Of a stretch of DNA of 64,000 nucleotides, positions 35,432 to 42,729 are shown piece by piece. Each line of letters opens with the position of its first letter. The stretch's first letter is position 1. The DNA comes from MFD01213-c1 sp963704405. Its GTDB lineage: Bacteria; Planctomycetota; Phycisphaerae; Tepidisphaerales; Tepidisphaeraceae. Made by a program: the position numbers and the translations under genes. The stretch spans positions 1,302,001-1,366,000 of the forward strand of contig OY969903.1 of NCBI GenBank assembly GCA_963704405.1, written 5' to 3'. The notes beneath the pieces were generated by a model. The model worked only from the letters and a program-made list of their open reading frames with translations, was not told the origin of the DNA and did not search any database.

Positions 35432-35716
35432 ATGAGCAGAAGCGCAAAAAAAGGGCCCTTCGTCAACGAGAAGTTGTTCAAGAAGGTGTCCCGGATGAAT
35501 GAGAACCGGGCGAAGCAGCCCATTAAGACGTGGGCGCGTGCCTGCACGATCATTCCCGAATTTGTCGGCCACACGTTTGAGGTCCACAACGGGAACAAGT
35601 TCCTGCGGGTTTTCGTCCAGGAAGACATGGTCGGGCATAAGCTCGGCGAGTTTTCCCCGACCCGAGTGTTCCGCGGTCATAGCGGCAAGAAGCCGACGAC
35701 CCCCGGCGCAGCGTGA
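35432..35716 (+). CDS. rpsS: 30S ribosomal protein S19
   Basis: A 94-residue protein: MSRSAKKGPFVNEKLFKKV, then WARACTIIPEFVGHTFEVHNGNKFLRVFVQEDMVGHKLGEFSPTRVFRGHSGKK. It forms a complex with S13 at the head of the 30S subunit. The following gap to rplV (72 nt) has no heptad repeat. Confidence 0.98.
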   Translation: MSRSAKKGPFVNEKLFKKVSRMNENRAKQPIKTWARACTIIPEFVGHTFEVHNGNKFLRVFVQEDMVGHKLGEFSPTRVFRGHSGKKPTTPGAA

Positions 35717-35788
35717 TAATGACAGCTACGTTCAATATGCACTGCCGCTGAGGCGGAGCAGATCACGTTGCCAGAGTTGAGGTTTGAT

Positions 35789-36130
35789 ATGCCATTTGAA
35801 GCCAAACATCGGTATGCACGCATCTCGCCGCGGAAGGCCCGGCTGCTGATGAACCTGATCCGCGGTCGCAATGTCGACGACGCCATCACGCTGCTGCGTT
35901 TCAGTAAGCAGCGCGCCAGCGGAATGGTCGAGAAGGTTGTCCGCTCCGCCGTCGCCAATGCCAGCGAGCAGGAAGTCGCGCCGTCGCGCAACACCCTGTA
36001 TGTCGCCAAGGCATGGGTTGACGCCGGCCCGGTCATCAAGCGGTTCCAGCCGAAGGATCGCGGCAAGGCGTATCCGATCAACAAGCGCACCAGCCATCTG
36101 GTGGTGACGATCGACGAACGAGGCGCATAA
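35789..36130 (+). CDS. rplV: 50S ribosomal protein L22
   Basis: A 113-residue protein: AKHRYARISPRKARLLMNLIRGRNVDDAITLLRF, VVRSAVANASEQ and the tunnel hairpin FQPKDRGKAYPINKRTSHLVVTI. The ATG at 35789 has GAGG 7 nt upstream; an in-frame TTG at 35768 is less likely. It is one of the few genes here with a visible Shine-Dalgarno, and it has no repeat before it. Confidence 0.97.
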   Translation: MPFEAKHRYARISPRKARLLMNLIRGRNVDDAITLLRFSKQRASGMVEKVVRSAVANASEQEVAPSRNTLYVAKAWVDAGPVIKRFQPKDRGKAYPINKRTSHLVVTIDERGA

Positions 36131-36134
36131 AACC

Positions 36135-36208
36135 GTCAGTTGTCAGTGGTCTGTTGTCCGTCGCCAGGACGGCCAACCGCAACTGACAACAGATAACTGA
36201 CAACGGAC
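36135..36208. repeat. heptad inverted repeat A5 (rplV-rpsC)
   Basis: Left heptads GTCAGTT, GTCAGTG, GTCTGTT, GTCCGTC; loop AGGACGGCCAAC; right AACTGAC, AACAGAT, AACTGAC, AACGGAC. CTGTTGTC pairs with GACAACAG. It ends 8 nt before the rpsC ATG. Confidence 0.85.
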
Positions 36209-36216
36209 AAAACAAA

Positions 36217-36915
36217 ATGGGTCAAAAGGTCAATCCAATCGGTTTTCGGACCGGCATCACTGAAGACTGGAAGAGCAAGTGGTACGCGCCCAAGCATGCG
36301 TACGGCGACTTCCTCATCGAAGACTTCAAGGTCCGCAAGCTGATTGACGCAAAGCTGAACCGTCGTCCTCCCTTCGCCGCCGTCAGCGAAGTCCTGATCG
36401 AGCGGACGCGCGAAGAAGTGACGATCACGATCAAGACCGCCCGCCCGGGCCTGGTGATCGGCCCCAAGGGCGCGGAAGTCGACAAGCTCCGCGAGGAACT
36501 TGAAGACCTGATCAAGCGCAAGGTCGCGCCGGTCAAGGTGATTGAAATCAAGAACCCGGACCTCAACGCCCAGTTGGTCGCCGAGGCGATCGCCGAACAA
36601 TTGAAGAAGCGCGCCAGCTTTCGCCGCGTGCTGAAGATGAGAATGGAATCGACCATGCAGGCGGGCGCCAAGGGCATCCGCATCCAGGTGAGCGGCCGTC
36701 TTGGCGGAGCGGAAATCGCCCGTCAGGAAAAGGCCACCACTGGTTCGGTCCCGCTGACGACCTTGCAGGCCAACATCGATTACGGCTACGCCATCGCCTT
36801 CACTACCTATGGAACCATCGGTGTGAAGACCTGGATATTCCGCGGCCTGTATGGTGAAGAAGTTCTGGAAACCGACGTGCGGCCGGGCGGTGGACCGCGG
36901 CGTGGACGGCGATAA
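36217..36915 (+). CDS. rpsC: 30S ribosomal protein S3
   Basis: A 232-residue protein: MGQKVNPIGFRTGITEDWKS, KH domain VTITIKTARPGLVIGPKGAEVDKL (GPKG loop), then GIRIQVSGRLGGAEIARQE. It lines the mRNA entry channel of the 30S subunit. Confidence 0.98.
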   Translation: MGQKVNPIGFRTGITEDWKSKWYAPKHAYGDFLIEDFKVRKLIDAKLNRRPPFAAVSEVLIERTREEVTITIKTARPGLVIGPKGAEVDKLREELEDLIKRKVAPVKVIEIKNPDLNAQLVAEAIAEQLKKRASFRRVLKMRMESTMQAGAKGIRIQVSGRLGGAEIARQEKATTGSVPLTTLQANIDYGYAIAFTTYGTIGVKTWIFRGLYGEEVLETDVRPGGGPRRGRR

Positions 36916-36923
36916 TTGAATTT

Positions 36924-36959
36924 GTCACGCGTTGCGAATTACGTGTTACGCGTTCGTAA
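36924..36959. repeat. heptad repeat, family B1 (rpsC-rplP)
   Basis: Units with core TTACG: GTCACGC, GTTGCGA, ATTACGT, GTTACGC, GTTCGTA. The order of half-arms differs from B2 and B3; pairing is only partial. Confidence 0.6.
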
Positions 36960-36986
36960 AAACGGATCTGAAAGTTTTGGTGTTCT

Positions 36987-37409
36987 ATGCCAATGATGCC
37001 CAAGCGGGTGAAGTTCCGCAAAAGTCAGCGCGGTAAGAATCGCGGCAACGCCAGCCGCGGCAATACTGTCGCGTTCGGTGAATACGGTCTTCAGGCCCTT
37101 GAGCACGCGTGGATCACCGCCAAGCAGATCGAAGCCGGCCGCATTGCGTCGAGCCACTATCTGCGTCGCGAAGGTCGCGTCTTCATCCGCGTCTTCCCGC
37201 ATAAGCCGATCTCGGCCAAACCGCTGGAAGTGCGAATGGGCAGCGGCAAAGGCGAGCCGGAATACTGGTGCGCCGTGGTCAAGCCCGGCACCATGCTCTT
37301 TGAAATTGCCGGTGTCGATGAAGCGACCGCCAAGCGAGCCCTGGCCCGCGTGGCTTTCAAGATGCCGATCCCATGCCGGTTTGTGCATCGCAAGCATGCG
37401 GTGGCCTAA
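36987..37409 (+). CDS. rplP: 50S ribosomal protein L16
   Basis: A 140-residue protein: MPMMPKRVKFRKSQRGKNRG, FGEYGLQALEHAWITAKQIEAGR, VFPHKPISAKPLEVRMGSGKGEPEYWCAVVKPG. It helps position tRNA in the A site. Standard length. Confidence 0.98.
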   Translation: MPMMPKRVKFRKSQRGKNRGNASRGNTVAFGEYGLQALEHAWITAKQIEAGRIASSHYLRREGRVFIRVFPHKPISAKPLEVRMGSGKGEPEYWCAVVKPGTMLFEIAGVDEATAKRALARVAFKMPIPCRFVHRKHAVA

Positions 37410-37448
37410 TAATCATTTTGAAGTGCGGATGCCGAGCAGGAAGAAGTC

Positions 37449-37664
37449 ATGAAAGCCAAAGAGTTCAAAGAAAAAGACGACGAAGCCCTTCGGCACGAGC
37501 TGACGGACAAGCAGAAGCACTTGTTCGAGCTCCGCACGCAGGCCGTCACCGAAAAGCTTGAAGACCCGACCCAGATGGGCAAAACCCGTAAGGACATTGC
37601 GCGGATCAAGACGATCATGCGGCAGCGCGAATTAGAGGCAGCAAAGACGACTGCCGCCAAATGA
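37449..37664 (+). CDS. rpmC: 50S ribosomal protein L29
   Basis: A 71-residue helical protein: KAKEFKEKDDEALRHELTDKQKHLFELRTQAVTEKLEDPTQMGKTRKDIARIKTIMRQRELE. It sits at the tunnel exit near L23. It follows rplP after 39 nt with AGGAAGAAG before the ATG. Confidence 0.96.
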   Translation: MKAKEFKEKDDEALRHELTDKQKHLFELRTQAVTEKLEDPTQMGKTRKDIARIKTIMRQRELEAAKTTAAK

Positions 37665-37668
37665 ATTT

Positions 37669-37763
37669 GTCAGTTGTCAGTTGTCCGTTGTCCGTTGCTA
37701 AGACGGCCAACAGCGACGAGCAACTGATAACAGACAACAGACAACGGACAACGGACAACGGAC
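37669..37763. repeat. heptad inverted repeat A6 (rpmC-rpsQ)
   Basis: Longest right arm: AACTGAT, AACAGAC twice, AACGGAC three times, against GTCAGTT twice and GTCCGTT twice. Loop contains CTAAGACGGCCAACAGC. It ends 6 nt before the rpsQ ATG. The unequal unit number suggests unit gain by slippage. Confidence 0.85.
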
Positions 37764-37769
37764 AAAAAA

Positions 37770-38114
37770 ATGGCAGATACTGGAACAGCACCATCAACCG
37801 AAGAACGACCCCTTCTTCGAACCATCGAAGGCGTCGTCGCTTCAGACAAAGGTGACAAAACGATCAAGGTCGTCGTGAACTACCAGACCCGCCACGAGAA
37901 GTACGGCAAGTACCTGAAGCGGCGGACCGTCCTGCACGCTCACGACGAAAAGAACGAGGCGAAGGAAGGCGACACCGTCCAGATCGCCGAATGCCGCCCG
38001 CTGAGCCGCACCAAGCATCATCGGCTCCTTCGCATCGTGCAGAAGGCCCCGGAACGCGCGGTACAGGTGTCGGCTGAAGAAGTAATGACCGGCAAGGCGC
38101 CAGAAGCTCGCTAG
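37770..38114 (+). CDS. rpsQ: 30S ribosomal protein S17 with terminal extensions
   Basis: A 114-residue protein; the family is usually ~85. The core RTIEGVVASDKGDKTIKVVV, HEKYGKYLKRRTVLHAHDEKNEAKEGDTVQIAECRPLSRTKHHRLLRIV is intact. About 15 residues are added at the N terminus and ~20 at the C terminus (ERAVQVSAEEVMTGKAPEAR). It binds the 5' domain of 16S. Confidence 0.96.
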   Translation: MADTGTAPSTEERPLLRTIEGVVASDKGDKTIKVVVNYQTRHEKYGKYLKRRTVLHAHDEKNEAKEGDTVQIAECRPLSRTKHHRLLRIVQKAPERAVQVSAEEVMTGKAPEAR

Positions 38115-38119
38115 GAAAT

Positions 38120-38193
38120 GTCCGTAGTCAGTGGTTCGTTGTCCGTCACCAAGACGGCCAACAGCAACTGACAACGGACCACTGACTACGGAC
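38120..38193. repeat. heptad inverted repeat A7 (rpsQ-rplN)
   Basis: The cleanest copy: left heptads GTCCGTA and GTCAGTG are exact complements of right heptads TACGGAC and CACTGAC, extending to a 16-bp perfect outer stem. GTTCGTT pairs with AACGGAC through one G-U. Loop CCAAGACGGCCAACAGC. It ends 8 nt before the rplN ATG. Confidence 0.92.
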
Positions 38194-38201
38194 AAAGACC
38201 A

Positions 38202-38588
38202 ATGATTCAGCAACAGACTTACGTCGACATTGCCGACAACAGCGGCGCGAAAATCGGCATGTGCATCAAGGTGCTGCGCGGCAGCAGCAGCAAGGGCAAG
38301 TTCAAGCGAAAAGTCGCACACGTCGGTGATGTGATTATCTGCGCTGTCAAGAAGGCGCTGCCGGCCGCTGAAATCAAGGACGGCGAAATCATCCGCTGCG
38401 TCGTCGTCCGCACCAAGCAACCGACGCTGCGGCCCGATGGCAGCTACGTTCGGTTCGATCGCAACGCCGCCGTCGTGATCGACAAGGAAAATAATCCCCG
38501 CGGCACCCGTATTTTCGGCGCCGTCGCCCGCGAACTTCGCGACAAGAATTTCATGAAGATCGTCTCGCTGGCGAGCGAAGTGGTTTGA
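38202..38588 (+). CDS. rplN: 50S ribosomal protein L14
   Basis: A 128-residue protein: MIQQQTYVDIADNSGAKIGMCIKVL and VRTKQPTLRPDGSYVRFDRNAAVVIDKENNPRGTRIFGAVARELRDKNFMKIVSLA. It lies at the intersubunit face with L19. Standard length. Confidence 0.98.
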   Translation: MIQQQTYVDIADNSGAKIGMCIKVLRGSSSKGKFKRKVAHVGDVIICAVKKALPAAEIKDGEIIRCVVVRTKQPTLRPDGSYVRFDRNAAVVIDKENNPRGTRIFGAVARELRDKNFMKIVSLASEVV

Positions 38589-38594
38589 AGAGGC

Positions 38595-38682
38595 GTCCGT
38601 TGACAGTTGTCCGTTGTCCGTCGCCAAGACGGAGAATTTCAATGGACAATCAGCAACGGACCACGGACAACGGACAACGGAC
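38595..38682. repeat. heptad inverted repeat A8 (rplN-rplX)
   Basis: Left GTCCGTT, GACAGTT, GTCCGTT, GTCCGTC; loop starts GCCAAGACGG then diverges; right AACGGAC, CACGGAC, AACGGAC, AACGGAC. It ends 5 nt before the rplX ATG. Confidence 0.8.
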
Positions 38683-38687
38683 TAGAC

Positions 38688-39017
38688 ATGGCAAGGCATA
38701 TTAAAACCGGCGACCAGGTAATCGTGATCACGGGTTCCGACAAGGGAAAGATCGGCCGGGTGCTCCGCGTCCTGACCGACAAAGACCGCGTTGTGGTTGA
38801 AGGCATTAATCGCGTGTGGAAACATGTGCGGCCTTCCCAGCGTAATCCCCAGGGCGGACGCATCCAGAAGGATGCCCCGATCCACATGAGCAACGTGCAG
38901 CCGATCGATCCGACCACCGGCAAAGGCACCCGCGTCCGCTTCGAGGAACGCGATGGAAAGAAGCACCGGATCGCAGTCGCCAGCGGAACTGATCTGGGAA
39001 CGCTGGGCAAGAAGTGA
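38688..39017 (+). CDS. rplX: 50S ribosomal protein L24
   Basis: A 109-residue KOW protein: MARHIKTGDQVIVITGSDKGKIGRVLRVLTDKDRVVVEGINRVWKHVRPSQRNPQGGRI. It starts assembly of the 50S subunit. The ATG at 38688 gives the conserved start; the frame from 38607 lies in the repeat. Confidence 0.97.
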   Translation: MARHIKTGDQVIVITGSDKGKIGRVLRVLTDKDRVVVEGINRVWKHVRPSQRNPQGGRIQKDAPIHMSNVQPIDPTTGKGTRVRFEERDGKKHRIAVASGTDLGTLGKK

Positions 39018-39029
39018 AACAGGCTGAAT

Positions 39030-39108
39030 GCGTAACGCGTAACCTGTGACGCGTAATAAAAGGCAAGAGCCGGATTACGAGTTACGAATTACGGATTACG
39101 AATTACGA
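39030..39108. repeat. heptad inverted repeat, family B2 (rplX-rplE)
   Basis: Left units GCGTAAC (twice), CTGTGAC, GCGTAAT; right five tandem units with core TTACG (GATTACG, AGTTACG, AATTACG, GATTACG, AATTACG). Same 7-nt inverted layout as family A with a different core. It ends 8 nt before rplE. Confidence 0.8.
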
Positions 39109-39116
39109 GAAAAACC

Positions 39117-39845
39117 ATGGCAGAAGAAAAAGAAAAAAAGCAGAAGGGTGGCAAGGCGGCCGGCGGAAAGCCGTCCGACGCGGAGATCGCAGCCCGCAAG
39201 GCCGCCAAGAAGTCCAAGTCCACCGATGACACGGCTGGCAGTGAACCGGTGTCGTCCGAACCAGCACCACCGCCGCGTCTTATCGCCCATTACCGCGAAA
39301 AGGTCGTCCCGGCGCTGCAGGAAAAGTTCGGGATGAAGAACACGCTGGCAACGCCCCGGCTGGAAAAGATCGTGATCTCGATGGGCCTGGGCAAGATCGC
39401 CACCAGCGGCGGCGCCGATGCCAAGGCCAAGTTCGAGCAGGCGGAAAAGGAACTTTCCGTCATCGCCGGTCAGCGGCCTGTTCGCTGCAAGGCGAAGAAG
39501 AGCGTCGCGAATTTCAAAGTTCGCGAAGGCCAGGAGACCGGACTGAAGGTTACCCTCCGCGGCAACCGCATGTATGAGTTCCTCGACCGCATCGTCTCCC
39601 TGGCGATCCCCCGCGTGAAAGACTTCCGCGGACTGGACCCCAATGGTTTTGACAAGGCCGGCAATTACAACTTCGGTTTCACCGAACAGACCGTCTTCCC
39701 GGAAGTGGATTCGGCCTCGATCACGTTCCAGCAGGGCATGAACATCACCATGGTGACCAGTGCCCACAGCGCGGACCAGGGCCGCGAACTGCTGAAGCAG
39801 TTCGGCTTCCCCTTCCGCGAAAAGTCGCAGCTTGAAGGTCGGTAA
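39117..39845 (+). CDS. rplE: 50S ribosomal protein L5 with Lys-rich N-terminal extension
   Basis: A 242-residue protein; the family is ~180. The first ~55 residues (AEEKEKKQKGGKAAGGKPSD and an Ala/Pro run) are an added, probably disordered tail. The core begins at RLIAHYREKVVPALQEKFGMKNTLATPRLEKIVISMGLG and contains QRPVRCKAKKSVANFKVREGQE and YNFGFTEQTVFPEVD. It binds 5S rRNA. Confidence 0.96.
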   Translation: MAEEKEKKQKGGKAAGGKPSDAEIAARKAAKKSKSTDDTAGSEPVSSEPAPPPRLIAHYREKVVPALQEKFGMKNTLATPRLEKIVISMGLGKIATSGGADAKAKFEQAEKELSVIAGQRPVRCKAKKSVANFKVREGQETGLKVTLRGNRMYEFLDRIVSLAIPRVKDFRGLDPNGFDKAGNYNFGFTEQTVFPEVDSASITFQQGMNITMVTSAHSADQGRELLKQFGFPFREKSQLEGR

Positions 39846-39851
39846 AAAATC

Positions 39852-39918
39852 GTCCGTTCGCAGTCGCCTATAATCGTCGACGGAATCGACAACGACTGAC
39901 AACCAACGGACAACGGAC
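39852..39918. repeat. degenerate heptad inverted repeat A9 (rplE-rpsN)
   Basis: GTCCGTT at the left, AACGACTGAC and AACGGAC at the right, with a diverged centre lacking the AAGACGG loop. It ends 11 nt before the rpsN ATG. Confidence 0.6.
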
Positions 39919-39929
39919 AGGAATAAAAA

Positions 39930-40199
39930 ATGGCCACGAAAGCCTGGATTGCAAAACAGAAGCGGCGAGAAGCGTTGGTGAAGAAGTTCGCCGACGTTCG
40001 CCGTCAGCTTAAGAAGGAAAAGAACTACGCCGCACTGGCCCAGCTTCCGCGTGATTCCAGCCCGACTCGGTCTCACAACCGCTGTCAGCTCACCGGTCGT
40101 TCCAAGGCTGTTCTGCGTCGTTTCAAAGTGTCGCGCATTATGCTTCGTGAGCTCGCGCTGGCCGGAAAAATTCCGGGTTTAAAGAAGGCAAGCTGGTAA
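39930..40199 (+). CDS. rpsN: 30S ribosomal protein S14 (zinc-free form)
   Basis: An 89-residue protein: AKQKRREALVKKFADVRRQLKKEK and SHNRCQLTGRSKAVLRRFKVSRIMLRELALAGKIPGLKKASW. It lacks the CxxC...CxxC zinc site, so it is the long C-minus form. It is a head protein of the 30S subunit. Confidence 0.97.
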   Translation: MATKAWIAKQKRREALVKKFADVRRQLKKEKNYAALAQLPRDSSPTRSHNRCQLTGRSKAVLRRFKVSRIMLRELALAGKIPGLKKASW

Positions 40200-40230
40200 C
40201 CCAAAAGTTCAACTAGCAACTGGTTTCCTA

Positions 40231-40629
40231 ATGAACAATCAAGATCCCATCGCGGACATGCTGACTCGAATCCGGAATGCAAACCGGGTTGGTCGGCGTC
40301 TCGTGCTCATCCCCAAGAGCAAGATCTGCACCGGCATCGCCCAGGTCCTCCAGGACGAAGGCTACATCGAGCACTACGATCAGGTCGACGACGGCAAGCA
40401 AGGCCAGATCCGCGTCAAGCTGAAGTACTCGCTGACCGGCGAAAAAGTCATTCACGTGATCGACCGCTCCAGCAAGCCCGGCTGCCGCGTCTACCGCAAG
40501 GTGGACGATCTCCCAAACGTGCTGAACGGAATGGGTATCGCGGTTGTCAGCACCAGCAAAGGCGTCATGAGCGACCGCAAGGCCCGCGAAGCCAACGTCG
40601 GCGGTGAACTGCTTTGCGTCGTCAGCTAA
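40231..40629 (+). CDS. rpsH: 30S ribosomal protein S8
   Basis: A 132-residue protein: DPIADMLTRIRNANRVGRRLVLIPKSK and the C-terminal RNA-binding VVSTSKGVMSDRKAREANVGGELLCVVS. In many bacteria it represses the spc operon by binding mRNA near rplE. It follows rpsN after 31 nt without a repeat. Confidence 0.98.
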   Translation: MNNQDPIADMLTRIRNANRVGRRLVLIPKSKICTGIAQVLQDEGYIEHYDQVDDGKQGQIRVKLKYSLTGEKVIHVIDRSSKPGCRVYRKVDDLPNVLNGMGIAVVSTSKGVMSDRKAREANVGGELLCVVS

Positions 40630-40636
40630 TAGAAGA

Positions 40637-40728
40637 GTCCGTTGCCAGCGGTCCGGTGTCCGTTGTTGAAGCAAACAGCAATCGATAGTCAGGAAGCGAC
40701 GACGGACGAATGACGGCGGACAACGGAC
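40637..40728. repeat. heptad inverted repeat A10 (rpsH-rplF)
   Basis: Left GTCCGTT, GCCAGCG, GTCCGGT, GTCCGTT; right contains GACGGAC, GACGGCGGAC and AACGGAC. The centre is diverged. It ends 15 nt before the rplF ATG, and an AAGG lies in that gap. Confidence 0.7.
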
Positions 40729-40743
40729 AGATGAAGGTGATTT

Positions 40744-41298
40744 ATGAGCCGTATCGGAAAAAAACCAGTTCCCATCGGAAGCGCGAAGGTGACCGTTCAG
40801 GATCATCTCGTTCGCGTCGAAGGGCCCAAGGGCAAGCTTGAGCGGACGCTTAATCCGCTGGTGAGCGTTGCTTTGGATGCCGCCAAGAAGGAACTTGTCG
40901 TTACCCGCAGTGACGACAGCAAGGCCAGCCGCGCCCAGCACGGCACCGCCCGCGCCCTTCTGGCCAACATGGTGGAAGGTGTCACCAACGGCTTCAAAAA
41001 GACCCTGGAAATTCAGGGCGTCGGCTACAAGGCGGAGCAAAAAGGGAAGAACCTGGTCCTCAGCGTCGGTTATGCCAATACCATTGCATTGCCCGTCCCC
41101 GGCAACGTAACGATGACGCTGGAAGGCCCGACCAAAATTCACATTACCGGCGCTGACAAGCAGCTCGTCGGCCAGTTCGCCAGCGACATCCGCCGCGTGC
41201 GCAAGCCCGAACCGTATAAGGGCAAGGGAATTCGGTACGAAGGCGAACAAGTCAAGATCAAGCCCGGCAAGGCATTCGCCGGTGCAGGTGCGAAGTAA
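40744..41298 (+). CDS. rplF: 50S ribosomal protein L6
   Basis: A 184-residue protein: MSRIGKKPVPIGSAKVTVQD, TLEIQGVGYKAEQKGKNLVLSVGYAN, IRRVRKPEPYKGKGIRYEGEQVKIKPGKA. It binds helix 97 of 23S near the factor site. Confidence 0.98.
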   Translation: MSRIGKKPVPIGSAKVTVQDHLVRVEGPKGKLERTLNPLVSVALDAAKKELVVTRSDDSKASRAQHGTARALLANMVEGVTNGFKKTLEIQGVGYKAEQKGKNLVLSVGYANTIALPVPGNVTMTLEGPTKIHITGADKQLVGQFASDIRRVRKPEPYKGKGIRYEGEQVKIKPGKAFAGAGAK

Positions 41299-41304
41299 GA
41301 AGGA

Positions 41305-41389
41305 GCGCAGAACGCAAAGCGCAGAACGCAGATCAAAACGGGAATTCAAAAGTATTCTCTTCGATCTGCACTCTGCGTTCATCGTTCAG
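41305..41389. repeat. heptad inverted repeat, family C1 (rplF-rplR)
   Basis: Left units GCGCAGA, ACGCAAA, GCGCAGA, ACGCAGA; right units TCTGCAC, TCTGCGT with tail TCATCGT. ACGCAGATC and GATCTGC... TCTGCGT face each other. It lies where other spacers carry family A. Confidence 0.75.
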
Positions 41390-41401
41390 CGATAATCAAC
41401 C

Positions 41402-41773
41402 ATGGCAGACAAAAACAAAGACAAAGCAGCACGCCTGCAAAAGCGAAAATGGAGCCTCCGCTCCAGCCTGTTCGGATCTGTTGAGCGTCCGCGGCTCAGC
41501 GTGTTCCGCAGCGACAAGCACATTTACGCCCAGGTCATCAACGACTTTGACGGCAAGACCCTCGTTGCCGCCGCCAGCACCGCCACCGATATTCGCGGTG
41601 ATCTGAAGAACGGCGGCAACATTGAAGCCGCCAAGCGCGTCGGCAAAGCGATCGCCGAAAAAGCCAAGGCTGCCGGCATCACCAAGGTCGCGTTCGATCG
41701 TGGCGGTCGCAAATATCACGGCCGGGTCAAAGCCCTTGCCGATGCCGCCCGTGAAGGTGGATTGCAGTTTTAA
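41402..41773 (+). CDS. rplR: 50S ribosomal protein L18
   Basis: A 123-residue protein: RPRLSVFRSDKHIYAQVINDFDGKTLVAAAS and KVAFDRGGRKYHGRVKALADAAREGGLQF. It binds 5S rRNA with L5. Standard length. Confidence 0.98.
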   Translation: MADKNKDKAARLQKRKWSLRSSLFGSVERPRLSVFRSDKHIYAQVINDFDGKTLVAAASTATDIRGDLKNGGNIEAAKRVGKAIAEKAKAAGITKVAFDRGGRKYHGRVKALADAAREGGLQF

Positions 41774-41778
41774 AAATT

Positions 41779-41852
41779 GTCCGTCGTCTGTTGTCTGTTG
41801 TCCGTCACTAAGACGGCCAACCGCAACGGACAACGGACGACTGACAACGGAC
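41779..41852. repeat. heptad inverted repeat A11 (rplR-rpsE)
   Basis: Four plus four units: left GTCCGTC, GTCTGTT twice, GTCCGTC; loop ACTAAGACGGCCAACCGC; right AACGGAC twice, GACTGAC, AACGGAC. It ends 8 nt before the rpsE ATG. Confidence 0.9.
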
Positions 41853-41860
41853 AAAGTATA

Positions 41861-42625
41861 ATGGCAGAAGAAACCAACAAATCGTCCGAACAAACGCAGC
41901 AGGCAAACCCGCAGCAAGCGGTCCAGCATTCCGCCCCGGAAACGGGCGATCCGGCTGCCGTCGCCGGCAACCAGACCGGCGGTCTCGCCGCTGCTCCATC
42001 CGGCCCTTCCGCCGGTGGTGATCGCGGCGGTCAGCGCGGTGGTGGCGGTGGCGGTGGACAGCGCGGTGGTGGTGGTGGCGGTCAGCGCGGCGGGGGTCAG
42101 CGTCGCGATCGTCGCGATCGCGAGCAGGAAGAAGGCGGCATCGAATCCGCCGTCGTCCGCATCTACCGCTGCTCCAAGGTCGTCAAAGGCGGCCGCACGT
42201 TCAGCTTCGGCGCGCTCGTCGTCGCCGGTGATCGCAAAGGCAACGTTGGCATCGGTTACGGCAAGGCCAATGAAGTGCCGCCCGCCGTCGAAAAAGCGAC
42301 CAAAGACGCCCGCAAGGCGATGATCAAGGTGAACCTCAAGGGCTCCACGATCCCCCATACGGTCAAAGGTACCAACGGCGCCAGCACGGTCGTCCTTGCC
42401 CCGGCTCGTCCCGGCACCGGCGTCACCGCCGGCAAGAGCGTTCGCCCGTGTCTTGAACTTGCCGGTATTACTGACATCCTGACCAAGGCATACGGCTCAA
42501 CCAGCCCCAAGAATCTCGTGAAGGCGACCATCGCCGCCCTCAGCCAGCTTCAGAATCGTGATCAGGTCGAGAAGACCCGCGGCGTGCAACTGGCCAAGGG
42601 CGCGGGAGAATTGGTAACGGCTTGA
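41861..42625 (+). CDS. rpsE: 30S ribosomal protein S5 with RGG-rich N-terminal extension
   Basis: A 254-residue protein; the family is ~165. The first ~90 residues are an extension with Gln/Ser/Pro-rich sequence and then RGG repeats (GGQRGGGGGGGQRGGGGGG) and RRDRRDRE. The core is complete: VVRIYRCSKVVKGGRTFSFGALVVAGDRKGNVGIGYGKANEVPPAVEKA and LAPARPGTGVTAGKSVRPCLELAGI. RGG tails usually bind RNA, so it may reach the mRNA entry side. ATG 41861 is used; the earlier frame lies in the repeat. Confidence 0.96.
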   Translation: MAEETNKSSEQTQQANPQQAVQHSAPETGDPAAVAGNQTGGLAAAPSGPSAGGDRGGQRGGGGGGGQRGGGGGGQRGGGQRRDRRDREQEEGGIESAVVRIYRCSKVVKGGRTFSFGALVVAGDRKGNVGIGYGKANEVPPAVEKATKDARKAMIKVNLKGSTIPHTVKGTNGASTVVLAPARPGTGVTAGKSVRPCLELAGITDILTKAYGSTSPKNLVKATIAALSQLQNRDQVEKTRGVQLAKGAGELVTA

Positions 42626-42628
42626 ATT

Positions 42629-42723
42629 GTCAGTTTGAAGATTGTCCGTCGTCAGATTGCCTATTGCTAACGGGCAGCCGCGACGGACTATGAACAACTG
42701 ACCACGGACAACTGACTACGGAC
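42629..42723. repeat. heptad inverted repeat A12 (rpsE-rplO)
   Basis: Left GTCAGTT, GTCCGTC, GTCAGAT; right GACGGAC, AACTGAC, CACGGAC, AACTGAC, TACGGAC. The centre is diverged. It ends 6 nt before the rplO ATG. Confidence 0.75.
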
Positions 42724-42729
42724 ATCACC

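Noticed and set aside
39096..41382. Two long - strand frames (39096-40076, 40228-41382)
   Set aside because: They mirror rplE, rpsN, rpsH and rplF, all certain genes; no domain in the antisense products.
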